A stretch of DNA of 64,000 nt, taken from contig NZ_CP022413.2 of the NCBI RefSeq assembly GCF_002222595.2, forward strand, positions 822,001 through 886,000, written 5' to 3'. Below, piece by piece: positions 54,490 through 62,776 of this stretch. The stretch is from Blautia hansenii DSM 20583 (GTDB taxonomy: Bacteria > Bacillota > Clostridia > Lachnospirales > Lachnospiraceae). A model generated the notes under the pieces. That model saw nothing but the letters and a program-made list of their open reading frames with translations, ran no database searches and was not told the DNA's origin. Every line of letters begins with the position of its first letter. Position 1 is the stretch's first letter. Made by a program: the position numbers and the translations under genes.

Positions 54490-54538
54490 GCTGTTGTAGG
54501 GAATATATAAGTTGTATGTTTCTTACAACAGCTTTTTA
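54490..54538 (+). terminator. Terminator after birA
   Basis: GCTGTTGTA (54490-54498) pairs with TACAACAGC (54524-54532), then TTTTT. Confidence 0.8.
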
Positions 54539-54563
54539 TGTAATAAAAAAATGTTCAAGATAA

Positions 54564-54592
54564 TTGACAATGTATTTAATATGTAATAATAT
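54564..54592 (+). promoter_or_regulatory. Promoter of the RelB-YafQ operon
   Basis: Consensus TTGACA at 54564-54569, a 17-base spacer and TAATAT at 54587-54592. The spacer and -10 contain repeated TATTTAATAT text that may bind the antitoxin. Confidence 0.75.
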
Positions 54593-54622
54593 ATTTAATA
54601 TAAAGAAAGGAGTGCATTGATT

Positions 54623-54895
54623 ATGAAAAATGTTACAACCAGCATCCGAATAGATAGTAATACAAAACAGGCAGCAACAGAGCTATTAAATGAGTTAGGA
54701 CTTGACTTGAGCAGTGCAGTAAATATTTTTTTGAAACAGGTTGTCCTGCAAGGAGGATTACCATTTCAAGTAAAATATCCTCAATATAAACCAGAAGTGC
54801 TTGCAGCTATGGAAGAAGCAGAAGCTTTGAGCAAAAATCCAAATACAAAAAAATATTCAAGTTTCTCTGAAGCATTAGAGGATATGGATATATGA
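54623..54895 (+). CDS. RelB/DinJ-family antitoxin
   Basis: 90 residues from ATG 54623, with AAGGAG at 54607-54612. An N-terminal ribbon-helix-helix (VTTSIRIDSNTKQAATELLNELGLDLSSAVNIFLKQVV) would bind the operon promoter. The C-terminal part would wrap the toxin. It overlaps the toxin gene by ATGA. Confidence 0.93.
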   Translation: MKNVTTSIRIDSNTKQAATELLNELGLDLSSAVNIFLKQVVLQGGLPFQVKYPQYKPEVLAAMEEAEALSKNPNTKKYSSFSEALEDMDI

Positions 54896-55173
54896 TGTAT
54901 GATTTAATTTTAACGGGAAAGTTTAAAAAGAGTTTAAAGCTCGCCAAAAAAAGAGGACTAAATATTAGTTTATTAGAAGAAGTAGTAAATATACTTCAAA
55001 GTGGAGAAGAACTTGATAAAAAATATCGTGACCATGAGTTGAAAGGAAAATATAAAAATTTTCGTGAATGTCATATACAACCAGATTGGCTGCTTATTTA
55101 TCTGATCGAGAATGATATTTTGACGCTTACATTAGTTGATACGGGAACACATGCGGATTTGTTTAATATGTAA
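54892..55173 (+). CDS. YafQ-family mRNA interferase toxin
   Basis: 93-residue RelE-superfamily toxin. Residues matching the YafQ active site are present: H48, H61, D65-W66, H87 and F91 (RDHELKG, ECHIQPDW, TGTHADLF). It would cleave mRNA on the ribosome when freed from its antitoxin. The toxin looks intact. Confidence 0.92.
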   Translation: MMYDLILTGKFKKSLKLAKKRGLNISLLEEVVNILQSGEELDKKYRDHELKGKYKNFRECHIQPDWLLIYLIENDILTLTLVDTGTHADLFNM

Positions 55174-55199
55174 GAAATATATTTTGAAAATAATGGAAA

Positions 55200-55235
55200 G
55201 GGACTGGCGCAATAATTTGCAAGAAGTCCCTTTTG
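55200..55235. terminator. Bidirectional terminator between yafQ and vanZ-like gene
   Basis: GGGACT (55200-55205) pairs with AGTCCC (55225-55230), then TTTT; on the minus strand the arms serve the VanZ gene. Confidence 0.7.
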
Positions 55236-55238
55236 CCT

Positions 55239-55733
55239 TTATTTGTGTTTTTTTGAACGTAAAAATCCATGACAGAAAATCTGCACTGCCAGAATTCCGA
55301 TAAGAGCCCCTGTACTGTCAATTAGTACATCTTTTTTTGAAGGTCCTCGACCTGCTACAAAGGATTGGTGAAATTCATCTGTGCAGGCAAATCCCACGCA
55401 AAACAGTCCCGCTAACAGGAATAGGAGAAAACCTCTCACACCATATACATAGAGAGGAAAAGAAACACAAAGAGCCAGAATACAGTATTCTGTCATGTGA
55501 GCAAGCTTTCTTACAGGGTGTTCAATTCGGTCTGTATAGATTTGCTTTTCATTTTCTGTCAGATTTTTATTTAAAATCTTGTCTGCAACCGATACAATTT
55601 GATAACTGATTTCATGGCTGAGACTTCCAGACTCTGTACCGGTTTGACCGGAAAAGCTGAAAATCATATACATAACAGCAAGTGCCGGTAAAAAAGACAA
55701 AGGTTTGAGACAATAGATGATAAATTTTTTCAT
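55239..55733 (-). CDS. VanZ family membrane protein
   Basis: 164 residues with four hydrophobic helices. The family motifs PVRKLAHMTEYCILALCV and TDEFHQSFVAGRGPSKKDVLIDSTGALIG are present. VanZ-like proteins are linked to teicoplanin tolerance in some enterococci, but most family members in gut Clostridia have no known role. No vancomycin cluster is near. Confidence 0.92.
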   Translation of the reverse strand: MKKFIIYCLKPLSFLPALAVMYMIFSFSGQTGTESGSLSHEISYQIVSVADKILNKNLTENEKQIYTDRIEHPVRKLAHMTEYCILALCVSFPLYVYGVRGFLLFLLAGLFCVGFACTDEFHQSFVAGRGPSKKDVLIDSTGALIGILAVQIFCHGFLRSKKHK

Positions 55734-55814
55734 GAAAAAACTCCTTTCATAAAGATTTTAAAAGAGTATCACTTTTTTTCGTATTTGTAAAGTGTGGAAG
55801 GATACGTTTTTGTG

Positions 55815-55843
55815 TTGGAAAACAGGACAAGATAGAGTATAAT
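55815..55843 (+). promoter_or_regulatory. Promoter of thyA-folA
   Basis: TTGGAA at 55815-55820, a 17-base spacer and TATAAT at 55838-55843. Confidence 0.65.
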
Positions 55844-55876
55844 CAAAATATAAAATGCGAAAGAAAGGAAAATTTC

Positions 55877-56728
55877 ATGAGTTTAGCAGATGATTTATTT
55901 ATCCGAATGTGTCAGGATATTTTGGAAAATGGCACAGATACCCAAGGAGAAAAGGTTAGACCAAAATGGGAAGACACAGGAGAATATGCATATACAATTA
56001 AGAGATTTGGCGTGGTAAACCGCTATGACTTACGGAAAGAATTTCCGGCATTGACACTGAGAAAGACAGCTTTAAAAACCTGCATGGATGAAATTCTTTG
56101 GATTTACCAGAGAAAATCCAATAATATCCATGATTTAAACGGACATATATGGGATGCATGGGCAGATGAAGATGGTTCTATCGGTACTTGTTACGGAGAT
56201 GTGGTAGGAAGAAAATTTCTTTATAAAGGTGAAGAAACAGACCAGATGGATTATGTTTTAAAACAGCTGAAGGAAAATCCATACAGCAGAAGAATTATGA
56301 CAAATCTATATCAGTTTGAATATCTTCACAGTGGCGCTTTAGATCCTTGTTGTTATAGTATGACCTATAATGTAACCAAAGAAAAAGACAGTGAAAAATT
56401 AGTGTTGAACGGAGTGCTGAACCAGCGTTCACAGGATATTCTGGCAGCAAATAACTGGAACGTATGCCAGTATGCGATTTTGCTAATGATGGTTGCACAG
56501 GTAAATGATATGATACCGGGAGAATTGGTTCATGTCATTGCAGATGCTCATATTTATGACAGACATGTGCCGGTTATTCAAGAACTGATTAAGAGAGAGA
56601 CATTTCCGGCGCCAAAAGTACGGTTAAATCCGGAAGTAAAAGATTTTTATCAGTTTACCACAGATGATTTAATTGTGGAAAATTATCAGGCAGGACCGCA
56701 GATTAAAGATATACCAATCGCAGTATAA
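55877..56728 (+). CDS. thyA: Thymidylate synthase
   Basis: Folate-dependent methylation of dUMP to dTMP. 283 residues. The nucleophilic Cys is in DPCCYSM, and the dUMP phosphate-binding Arg in NQRSQD, followed by NNWNVCQYAILLMMVAQ and the conserved HVIADAHIYDRHV. It forms an operon with folA, which regenerates the tetrahydrofolate consumed here. Confidence 0.94.
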   Translation: MSLADDLFIRMCQDILENGTDTQGEKVRPKWEDTGEYAYTIKRFGVVNRYDLRKEFPALTLRKTALKTCMDEILWIYQRKSNNIHDLNGHIWDAWADEDGSIGTCYGDVVGRKFLYKGEETDQMDYVLKQLKENPYSRRIMTNLYQFEYLHSGALDPCCYSMTYNVTKEKDSEKLVLNGVLNQRSQDILAANNWNVCQYAILLMMVAQVNDMIPGELVHVIADAHIYDRHVPVIQELIKRETFPAPKVRLNPEVKDFYQFTTDDLIVENYQAGPQIKDIPIAV

Positions 56729-56741
56729 GGAGGAATGGAAA

Positions 56742-57230
56742 ATGAATTTAATTGTAGCAGTAGATAGAAATTGGGGAATAGGAAAGGACAATAAGCTTTT
56801 AGTAAGTATTCCTGCAGATATGAAGTTTTTCCGTACCACAACAACAGGAAAAGTGGTTATTTTAGGAAGAAAGACATTGGAAACATTTCCTAACGGACTT
56901 CCTTTGAAAAACAGAGTGAATATTGTACTTACACGAGATAAAAATTATAAAGTTAAAGATGCCATTGTTCTTCATAGTGTAGAAGAAGTTTTAGAAGAAA
57001 TAAAAAAATATGATGCAGAAGACTTATATGTTATTGGCGGAGACAGTATTTATAAACAGTTTTTGCCATATTGTGATAAAGCTCATGTGACAAAAATTGA
57101 TTTTGCTTATGAAGCAGATGCTTTTTTTCCTAATCTGGATGAGATGCCGGAGTGGAAGGTGACAGAAAGAAGCGAAGAACAGACCTATTTTGATATTGAG
57201 TATGAATTTTTAACTTACGAGAAAAAATAG
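56742..57230 (+). CDS. folA: Dihydrofolate reductase
   Basis: 162 residues from ATG 56742, with AAGGAGG ending about 9 bases upstream; the longer frame from 56673 lies inside thyA. Typical text: MNLIVAVDRNWGIGKDNKLLVSIPADMKFFRTTT, GRKTLETFP and YVIGGDSIYKQFLPYCD. Reduces dihydrofolate from the ThyA reaction; target of trimethoprim-like drugs. Confidence 0.96.
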   Translation: MNLIVAVDRNWGIGKDNKLLVSIPADMKFFRTTTTGKVVILGRKTLETFPNGLPLKNRVNIVLTRDKNYKVKDAIVLHSVEEVLEEIKKYDAEDLYVIGGDSIYKQFLPYCDKAHVTKIDFAYEADAFFPNLDEMPEWKVTERSEEQTYFDIEYEFLTYEKK

Positions 57231-57255
57231 GAACTGTTGTATTAGGGAGTATTTA

Positions 57256-57351
57256 GGAATATCTATACATTTTTAGCGAATTTGTTGAGCACGCTTTGAG
57301 ATTGCAAACTCAAAGTGAGCGCAGACTGAGCGCAAAATGTATAGATATTCC
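57256..57351. repeat. Structured intergenic repeat, copy B (inverted relative to copy A)
   Basis: Perfect 15-bp arms GGAATATCTATACAT (57256-57270) and ATGTATAGATATTCC (57337-57351) around a core (57276-57332) that is the reverse complement of the core of copy A with 49 of 57 matches. The central hairpin CTTTGAG/CTCAAAG is kept; its upper pairs are TT/AA here and CC/GG in copy A. Weaker outer arms (AGGAACTGT at about 57229 and ACAGCTTCT at about 57370) extend the structure. It lies between convergent folA and larC. Confidence 0.8.
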
Positions 57352-57380
57352 TTATATGTACTTAAAATGACAGCTTCTTA

Positions 57381-58214
57381 TCAATACTGAATTTCCATCA
57401 CTCGCAAAATCCCCGGAACTTCATACTCTCTTTTTCCTGCACCTACGCCGATTTTATTAATCTGAAAGATTTCCGGCAGAGTATAAGAAGTTGTAATTGC
57501 AGCAGCAATTGCAGCGCCGGTAGGTGTTACAAGCTCTCCCTGTACAGGCAGGATAGACAGAGGAAGCTTATGCGTACATACAATATTAGAAGTAGCTGGA
57601 ACAGGAATAGGAAGAATTCCATGCTGACAGCGAATTGTGCCCTGTCCTTCTTTTAATACAGGCAGAAAAACTTCTTCATATCCCAGAAAATCCATGCAGA
57701 TTGCAAATGCGGCAATATCAACAATAGAGTCTACGGCTCCTACTTCGTGAAAATGTACCTGTTCTTTTGGAACACGATGAGCACGGGCTTCTCCTTCGGC
57801 AAGAATTTCAAAAATTTTAGAAGCCATGGCTTTTGCACCTGCTGTCATAGAGCTATTTTCTAAAATCGTAAGAATGTCTGGCAAGCTCCGATGTTCATGA
57901 TGAAGTGTATGGGCGCTGTGTTGATGCTCATGTTCGTGATGGCACTCTGCATGGCTGTGTTCATGGTTGTCACCATGGAGGTATTCCATATCATGGTCGT
58001 GATTTTCGTGTTCTTTATCTAACAAAACGTTGAAGTCACAGGCAGCAATGCCTGATTTTTCCACTTCTGAAATTTCAATTTTATATCCGGAAAGTTTTAA
58101 GCTGTCTAAGGTGTCTAAAAGCATTTTTTTATCCGCACCCAAGTCAAGCAAAGCAGCCACAGACATATCTCCGCTAATTCCTGATGCACAGTCAAAATAA
58201 AGTGCTTTTTTCAT
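57381..58214 (-). CDS. LarC-type nickel-pincer cofactor protein, LarC1 part only
   Basis: 277 residues of the LarC (TIGR00299/DUF111) family, which inserts nickel into the lactate racemase cofactor. The start YFDCASGISGDMSVAALLDLGAD and the HFHEVGAVDSIVDIA motif are intact, with a His-rich loop at about residues 68-108 (clusters such as HEHEHQH), a likely nickel reservoir. The frame stops after LRVMEIQY, about where LarC1 ends. No LarC2 reading follows; the repeat at 57256-57351 occupies that space. No larA, larB or larE in the window. Confidence 0.85.
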   Translation of the reverse strand: MKKALYFDCASGISGDMSVAALLDLGADKKMLLDTLDSLKLSGYKIEISEVEKSGIAACDFNVLLDKEHENHDHDMEYLHGDNHEHSHAECHHEHEHQHSAHTLHHEHRSLPDILTILENSSMTAGAKAMASKIFEILAEGEARAHRVPKEQVHFHEVGAVDSIVDIAAFAICMDFLGYEEVFLPVLKEGQGTIRCQHGILPIPVPATSNIVCTHKLPLSILPVQGELVTPTGAAIAAAITTSYTLPEIFQINKIGVGAGKREYEVPGILRVMEIQY

Positions 58215-58232
58215 AATAAAGTCCTCCTGATG

Positions 58233-59267
58233 TTATTTTCGGTTTCTCGGCACTTTGCCGCAGGTATCCCTTTTGGCTATGTAATAAGGCAGCACTGTTT
58301 TTAAAGGAATACGGTGTCCGCCGGTGATGCGGTCAATAAGAATTTTTGCTGTCATTCTGCCCATTTCTTCTAAAGGAATATGGACGGTGGTAAGCATTGG
58401 TGAAAGATATTGAGCTGTTTCAATGTCGTCTACACCAATTACAGAAATATCTTCGGGAATACGGTAGCCATGCTCCCGAAATGCACGGATTGCACCAATG
58501 GCAGTGTTATCATTTGCGCAAAAAACAGCAGTAATACCAGCTTTTGCATTGATTAAATGAAGAGCTCCCTGATAACCGCCTTCGTGAGAAAGCTTTACAT
58601 TGGCTGCATTTCTCTGTGAGAAGGGCAACCCCAGAGCGTTTAAGGCATCTTTAAATGCAGTGTAGCGGATTTCGTTATTCTGCTCTCCGATATAACCGAT
58701 TTTTGTGTGACCTAATTCATGAAGATAAGAAACAGCGCTGAAGGCAATTTCTTTTCCGTCACATACAACCTGATCATATTTATCTTCCATAGGATTGAGC
58801 CCCGCATAGATAATATGCTTATAATTTTTCGTAAAAAGTTTCAAAATACGTTCATCATATCGTCCTAAAATAACAGCTCCGTCCACGGGGGAGTTGGCAA
58901 TTCTGAGGGTTACGTCAGGATTTTCCAAATCCAAGGCGGTAAAAGAATGTTTGATGAAAAAGTTGCTTTTGAAAGCCTCCTGTTCAATGGCCTTTGCAAT
59001 ATGGGAAAAGAAAAGGTCTGAAACAGCAGAGTCGCCTCTTGCATAAATACAGGCTATGGTACGTGCCGGCATTTCCACAGGGGGAGTTGTTGGCCCAAGC
59101 TTTAAGGCACGGGCAGTAGAATTCGGCGTATATCCGCTTTTTCTTACAATGTTCCAGATGCGTTCCTGTACCTCCGGGCTGGCAGCCTTTGTGTTTTTTT
59201 GATTAATGACTCTGGAAACAGTAGAAATAGAAACGTTTGCTTCTTTTGCGATTTCTTTTAGTGTCAT
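58233..59267 (-). CDS. LacI-family transcriptional regulator
   Basis: 344 residues. The N-terminal LacI helix-turn-helix and hinge (TLKEIAKEANVSISTVSRVINQ, hinge PNSTARALK) are followed by a periplasmic-binding-protein-like effector domain (SVIGVDDIETAQYLSPMLTTV). It is divergent from nagB-nagA-fba and lies 18 bases upstream of larC on the same strand. An AACGTTTGC-type site lies in the divergent region and again before the transporter at 62878, so both are probable targets. Confidence 0.92.
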   Translation of the reverse strand: MTLKEIAKEANVSISTVSRVINQKNTKAASPEVQERIWNIVRKSGYTPNSTARALKLGPTTPPVEMPARTIACIYARGDSAVSDLFFSHIAKAIEQEAFKSNFFIKHSFTALDLENPDVTLRIANSPVDGAVILGRYDERILKLFTKNYKHIIYAGLNPMEDKYDQVVCDGKEIAFSAVSYLHELGHTKIGYIGEQNNEIRYTAFKDALNALGLPFSQRNAANVKLSHEGGYQGALHLINAKAGITAVFCANDNTAIGAIRAFREHGYRIPEDISVIGVDDIETAQYLSPMLTTVHIPLEEMGRMTAKILIDRITGGHRIPLKTVLPYYIAKRDTCGKVPRNRK

Positions 59268-59346
59268 ATTAAAACCTCACAATACAATAGTGCTATATGG
59301 ATATATTATAACCGAAATGACGAATAAAAACAATGAAATTTAGGAT

Positions 59347-59359
59347 AACGTTTGCATAA
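59347..59359. promoter_or_regulatory. LacI-type operator in the lacI-nagB intergenic region
   Basis: AACGTTTGCATAA. The site at 62757-62769 differs at one of 13 positions. The CG-centred AACGTT core is typical of LacI-family operators. A catabolite (cre) site is an alternative reading. Confidence 0.5.
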
Positions 59360-59397
59360 ATTGAGTAGAAAAAAACGCAATATTTGAGAAAGGTTTG

Positions 59398-59426
59398 TTG
59401 AAAATGAAAAATACTTATCGTATAAT
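59398..59426 (+). promoter_or_regulatory. Promoter of nagB-nagA-fba
   Basis: TTGAAA at 59398-59403, a 17-base spacer and TATAAT at 59421-59426. Confidence 0.7.
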
Positions 59427-59476
59427 CTTAGATATGAAAGGATTGACAATGCAAAAACAAGGGAGGATTGTTTGAA

Positions 59477-60304
59477 ATGACGAAACATGAATATTACACT
59501 TACACAAAGGAGGAACTTTTAAACAAAGGAGCTAAGCTGCCGGTGATTGTAATGGAAGATAATGCAGCGGTATTTCAATCCATGGCGGAGGAAATGGCAG
59601 AAGAAATTAAGAAAAACAATGCAGAAGGCAAGAAAACGGTATTTATTTGTCCGGTAGGTCCGGTAGGACAGTATCCTTATTTTGTGGAAATGGTAAATCA
59701 GGAAAAAATCAGTCTGAAAAATGTTTGGTTTATTAACATGGACGAATATTTGGATGATGATAAAAAATGGGTTCCGGAAACACATCCGTTAAGCTTCCGT
59801 GGCTTTATGAACAGAACAGTATATAGCAAGATTGCTCCGGAATTAGTTATGCCGGAAGAACAGAGAGTATTTCCTGATCCGGAAAATGTAGAATATATTC
59901 CACAGTTGATTGAAAAACTGGGCGGTGTGGATATTTGCTTCGGCGGTATTGGTATTAACGGACATGTTGCCTTTAATGAAGCAGATGCGTCTTTAAGCAA
60001 CGAAGAATTTCTGGCTCAGAAAACAAGAGTTTTAGATATTACAAAGGAAACAAGAACGGCAAATGCTATTGGAGATTTTAACGGAGCATTGGAAGATATG
60101 CCAAAATATTGCGTGACAATCGGTATTTATGAAATTGCCCATGCCAGAAAAATTCGCCTGGGATGCTTCAGAAACTGGCACAGAGCTGTGGTAAGAAGAA
60201 CCGCTTACGGAGAAGCTACCTCTGATTTTCCGGTATCTCTGCTGACAAATCATCAGGATATCAATCTGAAAATTACAGAGTTTGTAGCCGCATTGGAGGG
60301 ATAA
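59477..60304 (+). CDS. nagB: Glucosamine-6-phosphate deaminase family protein
   Basis: Converts glucosamine 6-phosphate to fructose 6-phosphate and ammonia. ATG 59477 is preferred over TTG 59468 because GGGAGG (59461-59466) is correctly spaced; 275 residues. Family motifs INMDEYL, HPLSFRGFM and FGGIGINGHVAFNEA are visible. Slightly diverged from canonical NagB, so a related amino-sugar phosphate substrate is possible. nagA follows with a 4-base gap. Confidence 0.87.
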   Translation: MTKHEYYTYTKEELLNKGAKLPVIVMEDNAAVFQSMAEEMAEEIKKNNAEGKKTVFICPVGPVGQYPYFVEMVNQEKISLKNVWFINMDEYLDDDKKWVPETHPLSFRGFMNRTVYSKIAPELVMPEEQRVFPDPENVEYIPQLIEKLGGVDICFGGIGINGHVAFNEADASLSNEEFLAQKTRVLDITKETRTANAIGDFNGALEDMPKYCVTIGIYEIAHARKIRLGCFRNWHRAVVRRTAYGEATSDFPVSLLTNHQDINLKITEFVAALEG

Positions 60305-60308
60305 AACT

Positions 60309-61463
60309 ATGAAAACCTGGATTACCAACGGTTATGTGTATCACTATGACAAACGCCGTATGGAAAGAAAAGATTTGTGTATAGAAGATGGAAAAATTTG
60401 CGAAATCTGCAGTCCGGGACAGGGAGAAAGACAAGGAAATATTTACGATGCTTCCGGAAAATCCGTAATACCGGGATTTATTGATGTGCATACCCATGGA
60501 GGATGCGGCGTAGACGTAAATGATGCGTTGAAGGATGATTTTGAAAAAATCGGTCATTTCTTTGCGCTTCAAGGGACAACCTCATGGCTTTGTTCTATTT
60601 TAACAGATACAAAAGAGCAGACAATAAAATCTATTCATGAAGCGTTAAAACATCAAAAAGAGCACGCAAATTGTGCAAATCTTTTGGGTATCCATTTGGA
60701 AGGACCGTTTCTTTCTGTAGAATTTAAAGGCGCTATGCCGGAAGAGCTTTTAAGAAAAGCAGATATGGAGCTTTTAAAAGAATATCAGGAAGAAGCGGAA
60801 GGAAATATTCGCTACATTACAGTTTCACCGGAAGTAGAAGGTATTCCCGAAGCTGTACCGGAAATGAAAAAATTGGGAATTACCGTTGCAATCGGACATT
60901 CCGGAGCAGATTATGAAACAGCTATGAAATGTATTGAAAACGGAGCGGCTGCATGTACGCATACCTGCAATGCCATGAAATTATTTCATCAGCATTTTCC
61001 GTCAATGATGGGAGCGGCTCTGGAGTCTGATATTTATTGTGAGGCAATTTGTGACGGACGTCATTTGCATCCGGGCAGCGTAAGGCTGTTTTTAAAAGCA
61101 AAAGGATATGATAAAGTTGTTGCGGTGACAGACTCTATTATGGCAGCAGGACTTCCGGACGGAGAATATAAGCTGGGTGTCAATGATGTTGTAGTAGAGG
61201 ATGGAGATGCAAAATTGAAATCAAACGGCGTTCGTGCAGGAAGTACCCTGACAACAGGAACAGCGCTGAAACGACTGATTGATTTTACAGGGGCAGAAAT
61301 GGAAGATGTTCTTCCGCTCTTAACAATGAACCCTGCAAAGCTTTTAGACGTAGATGATAAAATAGGAAGCCTGGAAGCCGGAAAAGATGCGGATATCCTT
61401 ATTGTAGACGAAGGCTATAATATTGTAGATACTTTTGTAAAAGGAAAGAAAATAGAGAGATAA
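60309..61463 (+). CDS. nagA: N-acetylglucosamine-6-phosphate deacetylase
   Basis: Amidohydrolase of 384 residues that deacetylates GlcNAc-6-P to feed NagB. Metal and catalytic segments are readable: IDVHTHGGCGVDVND, HLEGPFLS, IGHSGADYETA, HTCNAMKLFHQHFP, CDGRHLHPGSVRL and the catalytic Asp in AVTDSIMAAG. It fits growth on amino sugars from mucin or peptidoglycan. Confidence 0.94.
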   Translation: MKTWITNGYVYHYDKRRMERKDLCIEDGKICEICSPGQGERQGNIYDASGKSVIPGFIDVHTHGGCGVDVNDALKDDFEKIGHFFALQGTTSWLCSILTDTKEQTIKSIHEALKHQKEHANCANLLGIHLEGPFLSVEFKGAMPEELLRKADMELLKEYQEEAEGNIRYITVSPEVEGIPEAVPEMKKLGITVAIGHSGADYETAMKCIENGAAACTHTCNAMKLFHQHFPSMMGAALESDIYCEAICDGRHLHPGSVRLFLKAKGYDKVVAVTDSIMAAGLPDGEYKLGVNDVVVEDGDAKLKSNGVRAGSTLTTGTALKRLIDFTGAEMEDVLPLLTMNPAKLLDVDDKIGSLEAGKDADILIVDEGYNIVDTFVKGKKIER

Positions 61464-61476
61464 AAGGAGAAAAATT

Positions 61477-62628
61477 ATGCCATTAATACCATTAAGACCA
61501 TTATTGGAAACTGTTGACAAATACCATTTTGCACAGGGAGCATTTAACGTAAATGCAGTTGCTCAGGCAAAAGCAGCCATTGAAGTTCATGAAATGTTCC
61601 GTTCAGCAGCGATTTTACAGGGGGCAGATTTAGCAAACGGATTTATGGGCGGAAGAACAGATTTCTTAAACGCTACTTTGGAGGATAAGAAAATTGGCGC
61701 AAAAAATATCGCAAATGCTGTGAAAAAATTTGCGGAAGACTCACCTATTCCGGTAGTTCTTCACTTAGACCACGGTAAAAATTTTGACTCCTGTAAAGCG
61801 GCGATTGAAGGTGGATATACATCCGTTATGATTGACGGTTCTTCCCTTCCTTTTGATGAAAACGTTGAGCTTACAAGAGAAGTCGTTAAATATGCCCATG
61901 CAAGAGGTGTATCGGTAGAAGGTGAGCTGGGTGTGCTTGCAGGAGTGGAAGACCATGTATTTTCTTCTACATCTACTTACACAAATCCATTAAAAGCAGT
62001 GGAGTTCTTCAAAAAGACAGGCTGTGACGCACTGGCAATTTCTTACGGAACTATGCACGGAGCATCAAAAGGAAAAGATGTAAAATTAAGAAAAGAGATT
62101 GCGATTGCAATTAAAGAATGTATGATGCACGAAAATCTTTTCGGTGTTCTGGTATCTCACGGTTCATCCACTGTGCCAAAATACATTGTAGATGAAATTA
62201 ATGCTTTGGGCGGAAATATCCAGAATGCTTACGGTATTTCCATTGACGAGTTAAAGGCAGCAATTCCTTGCGGTATCGGAAAAATCAACGTAGATACAGA
62301 TATTCGTTTAGCTGTTACAAGAAATATGAAGGAATTCTTTAAAAACAATCCTTCCAAACGTGACAGCGCTTCCATTGGAGGCGTATACCAGCTATTGGAG
62401 GAAAAGAAAGACCAGTTTGACCCAAGAGCATTCCTTCCTCCGATTATGGACACAGTTATGTATGGTACAATAAAAGATGATGATACAGCAGCTTTAGTAG
62501 AAGTGATTGAAAAAGGTGTAAAAGAAGCAATCGGAACTTTAATTGTAGAATTCGGTTCTTTCGGAAAAGCTCCGCTTGTTGAGCAGGTATCCTTAGAAGA
62601 GATGATTGAACGTTACAAAAAAATGTAA
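61477..62628 (+). CDS. fba: Class II fructose-bisphosphate aldolase family protein
   Basis: Zinc-dependent aldolase family, 383 residues, longer than the roughly 285-310 of common short FBA. The class II motifs are present: HLDHGKNFDSCKAAIEGGYTSVMIDGS, VEGELGVLAG, ISYGTMHGASKG, SHGSSTVPKY and GIGKINVDTD. After NagB the fructose phosphate produced would enter glycolysis, so an FBA or tagatose/ketose bisphosphate aldolase makes sense in this operon. A strong terminator follows. Confidence 0.88.
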   Translation: MPLIPLRPLLETVDKYHFAQGAFNVNAVAQAKAAIEVHEMFRSAAILQGADLANGFMGGRTDFLNATLEDKKIGAKNIANAVKKFAEDSPIPVVLHLDHGKNFDSCKAAIEGGYTSVMIDGSSLPFDENVELTREVVKYAHARGVSVEGELGVLAGVEDHVFSSTSTYTNPLKAVEFFKKTGCDALAISYGTMHGASKGKDVKLRKEIAIAIKECMMHENLFGVLVSHGSSTVPKYIVDEINALGGNIQNAYGISIDELKAAIPCGIGKINVDTDIRLAVTRNMKEFFKNNPSKRDSASIGGVYQLLEEKKDQFDPRAFLPPIMDTVMYGTIKDDDTAALVEVIEKGVKEAIGTLIVEFGSFGKAPLVEQVSLEEMIERYKKM

Positions 62629-62641
62629 ATAGATTTCCTTT

Positions 62642-62692
62642 AAAACAAGGCGTTTTGGGTAAAAGTGATGAATACCCAAACGCCTTGTTTTG
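62642..62692 (+). terminator. Terminator after fba
   Basis: A near-perfect long stem: AAAACAAGGCGTTT...GGGTA pairs with TACCC AAACGCCTTGTTTT around the loop AAAGTGATGAA. Confidence 0.88.
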
Positions 62693-62756
62693 TGTTTGTG
62701 CAATAAAGTTCCTAATTTAATGCGAAATGCTTGTTAAAAAATATACAAATAGCTCA

Positions 62757-62769
62757 AACGTTTGCGTAA
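62757..62769. promoter_or_regulatory. LacI-type operator upstream of the Ssu/Tau-type transporter
   Basis: AACGTTTGCGTAA, part of the perfect palindrome CAAACGTTTG (62755-62764). It shares 12 of 13 bases with the site before nagB and ends 7 bases before the -35 box. Confidence 0.55.
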
Positions 62770-62776
62770 AATCGTA

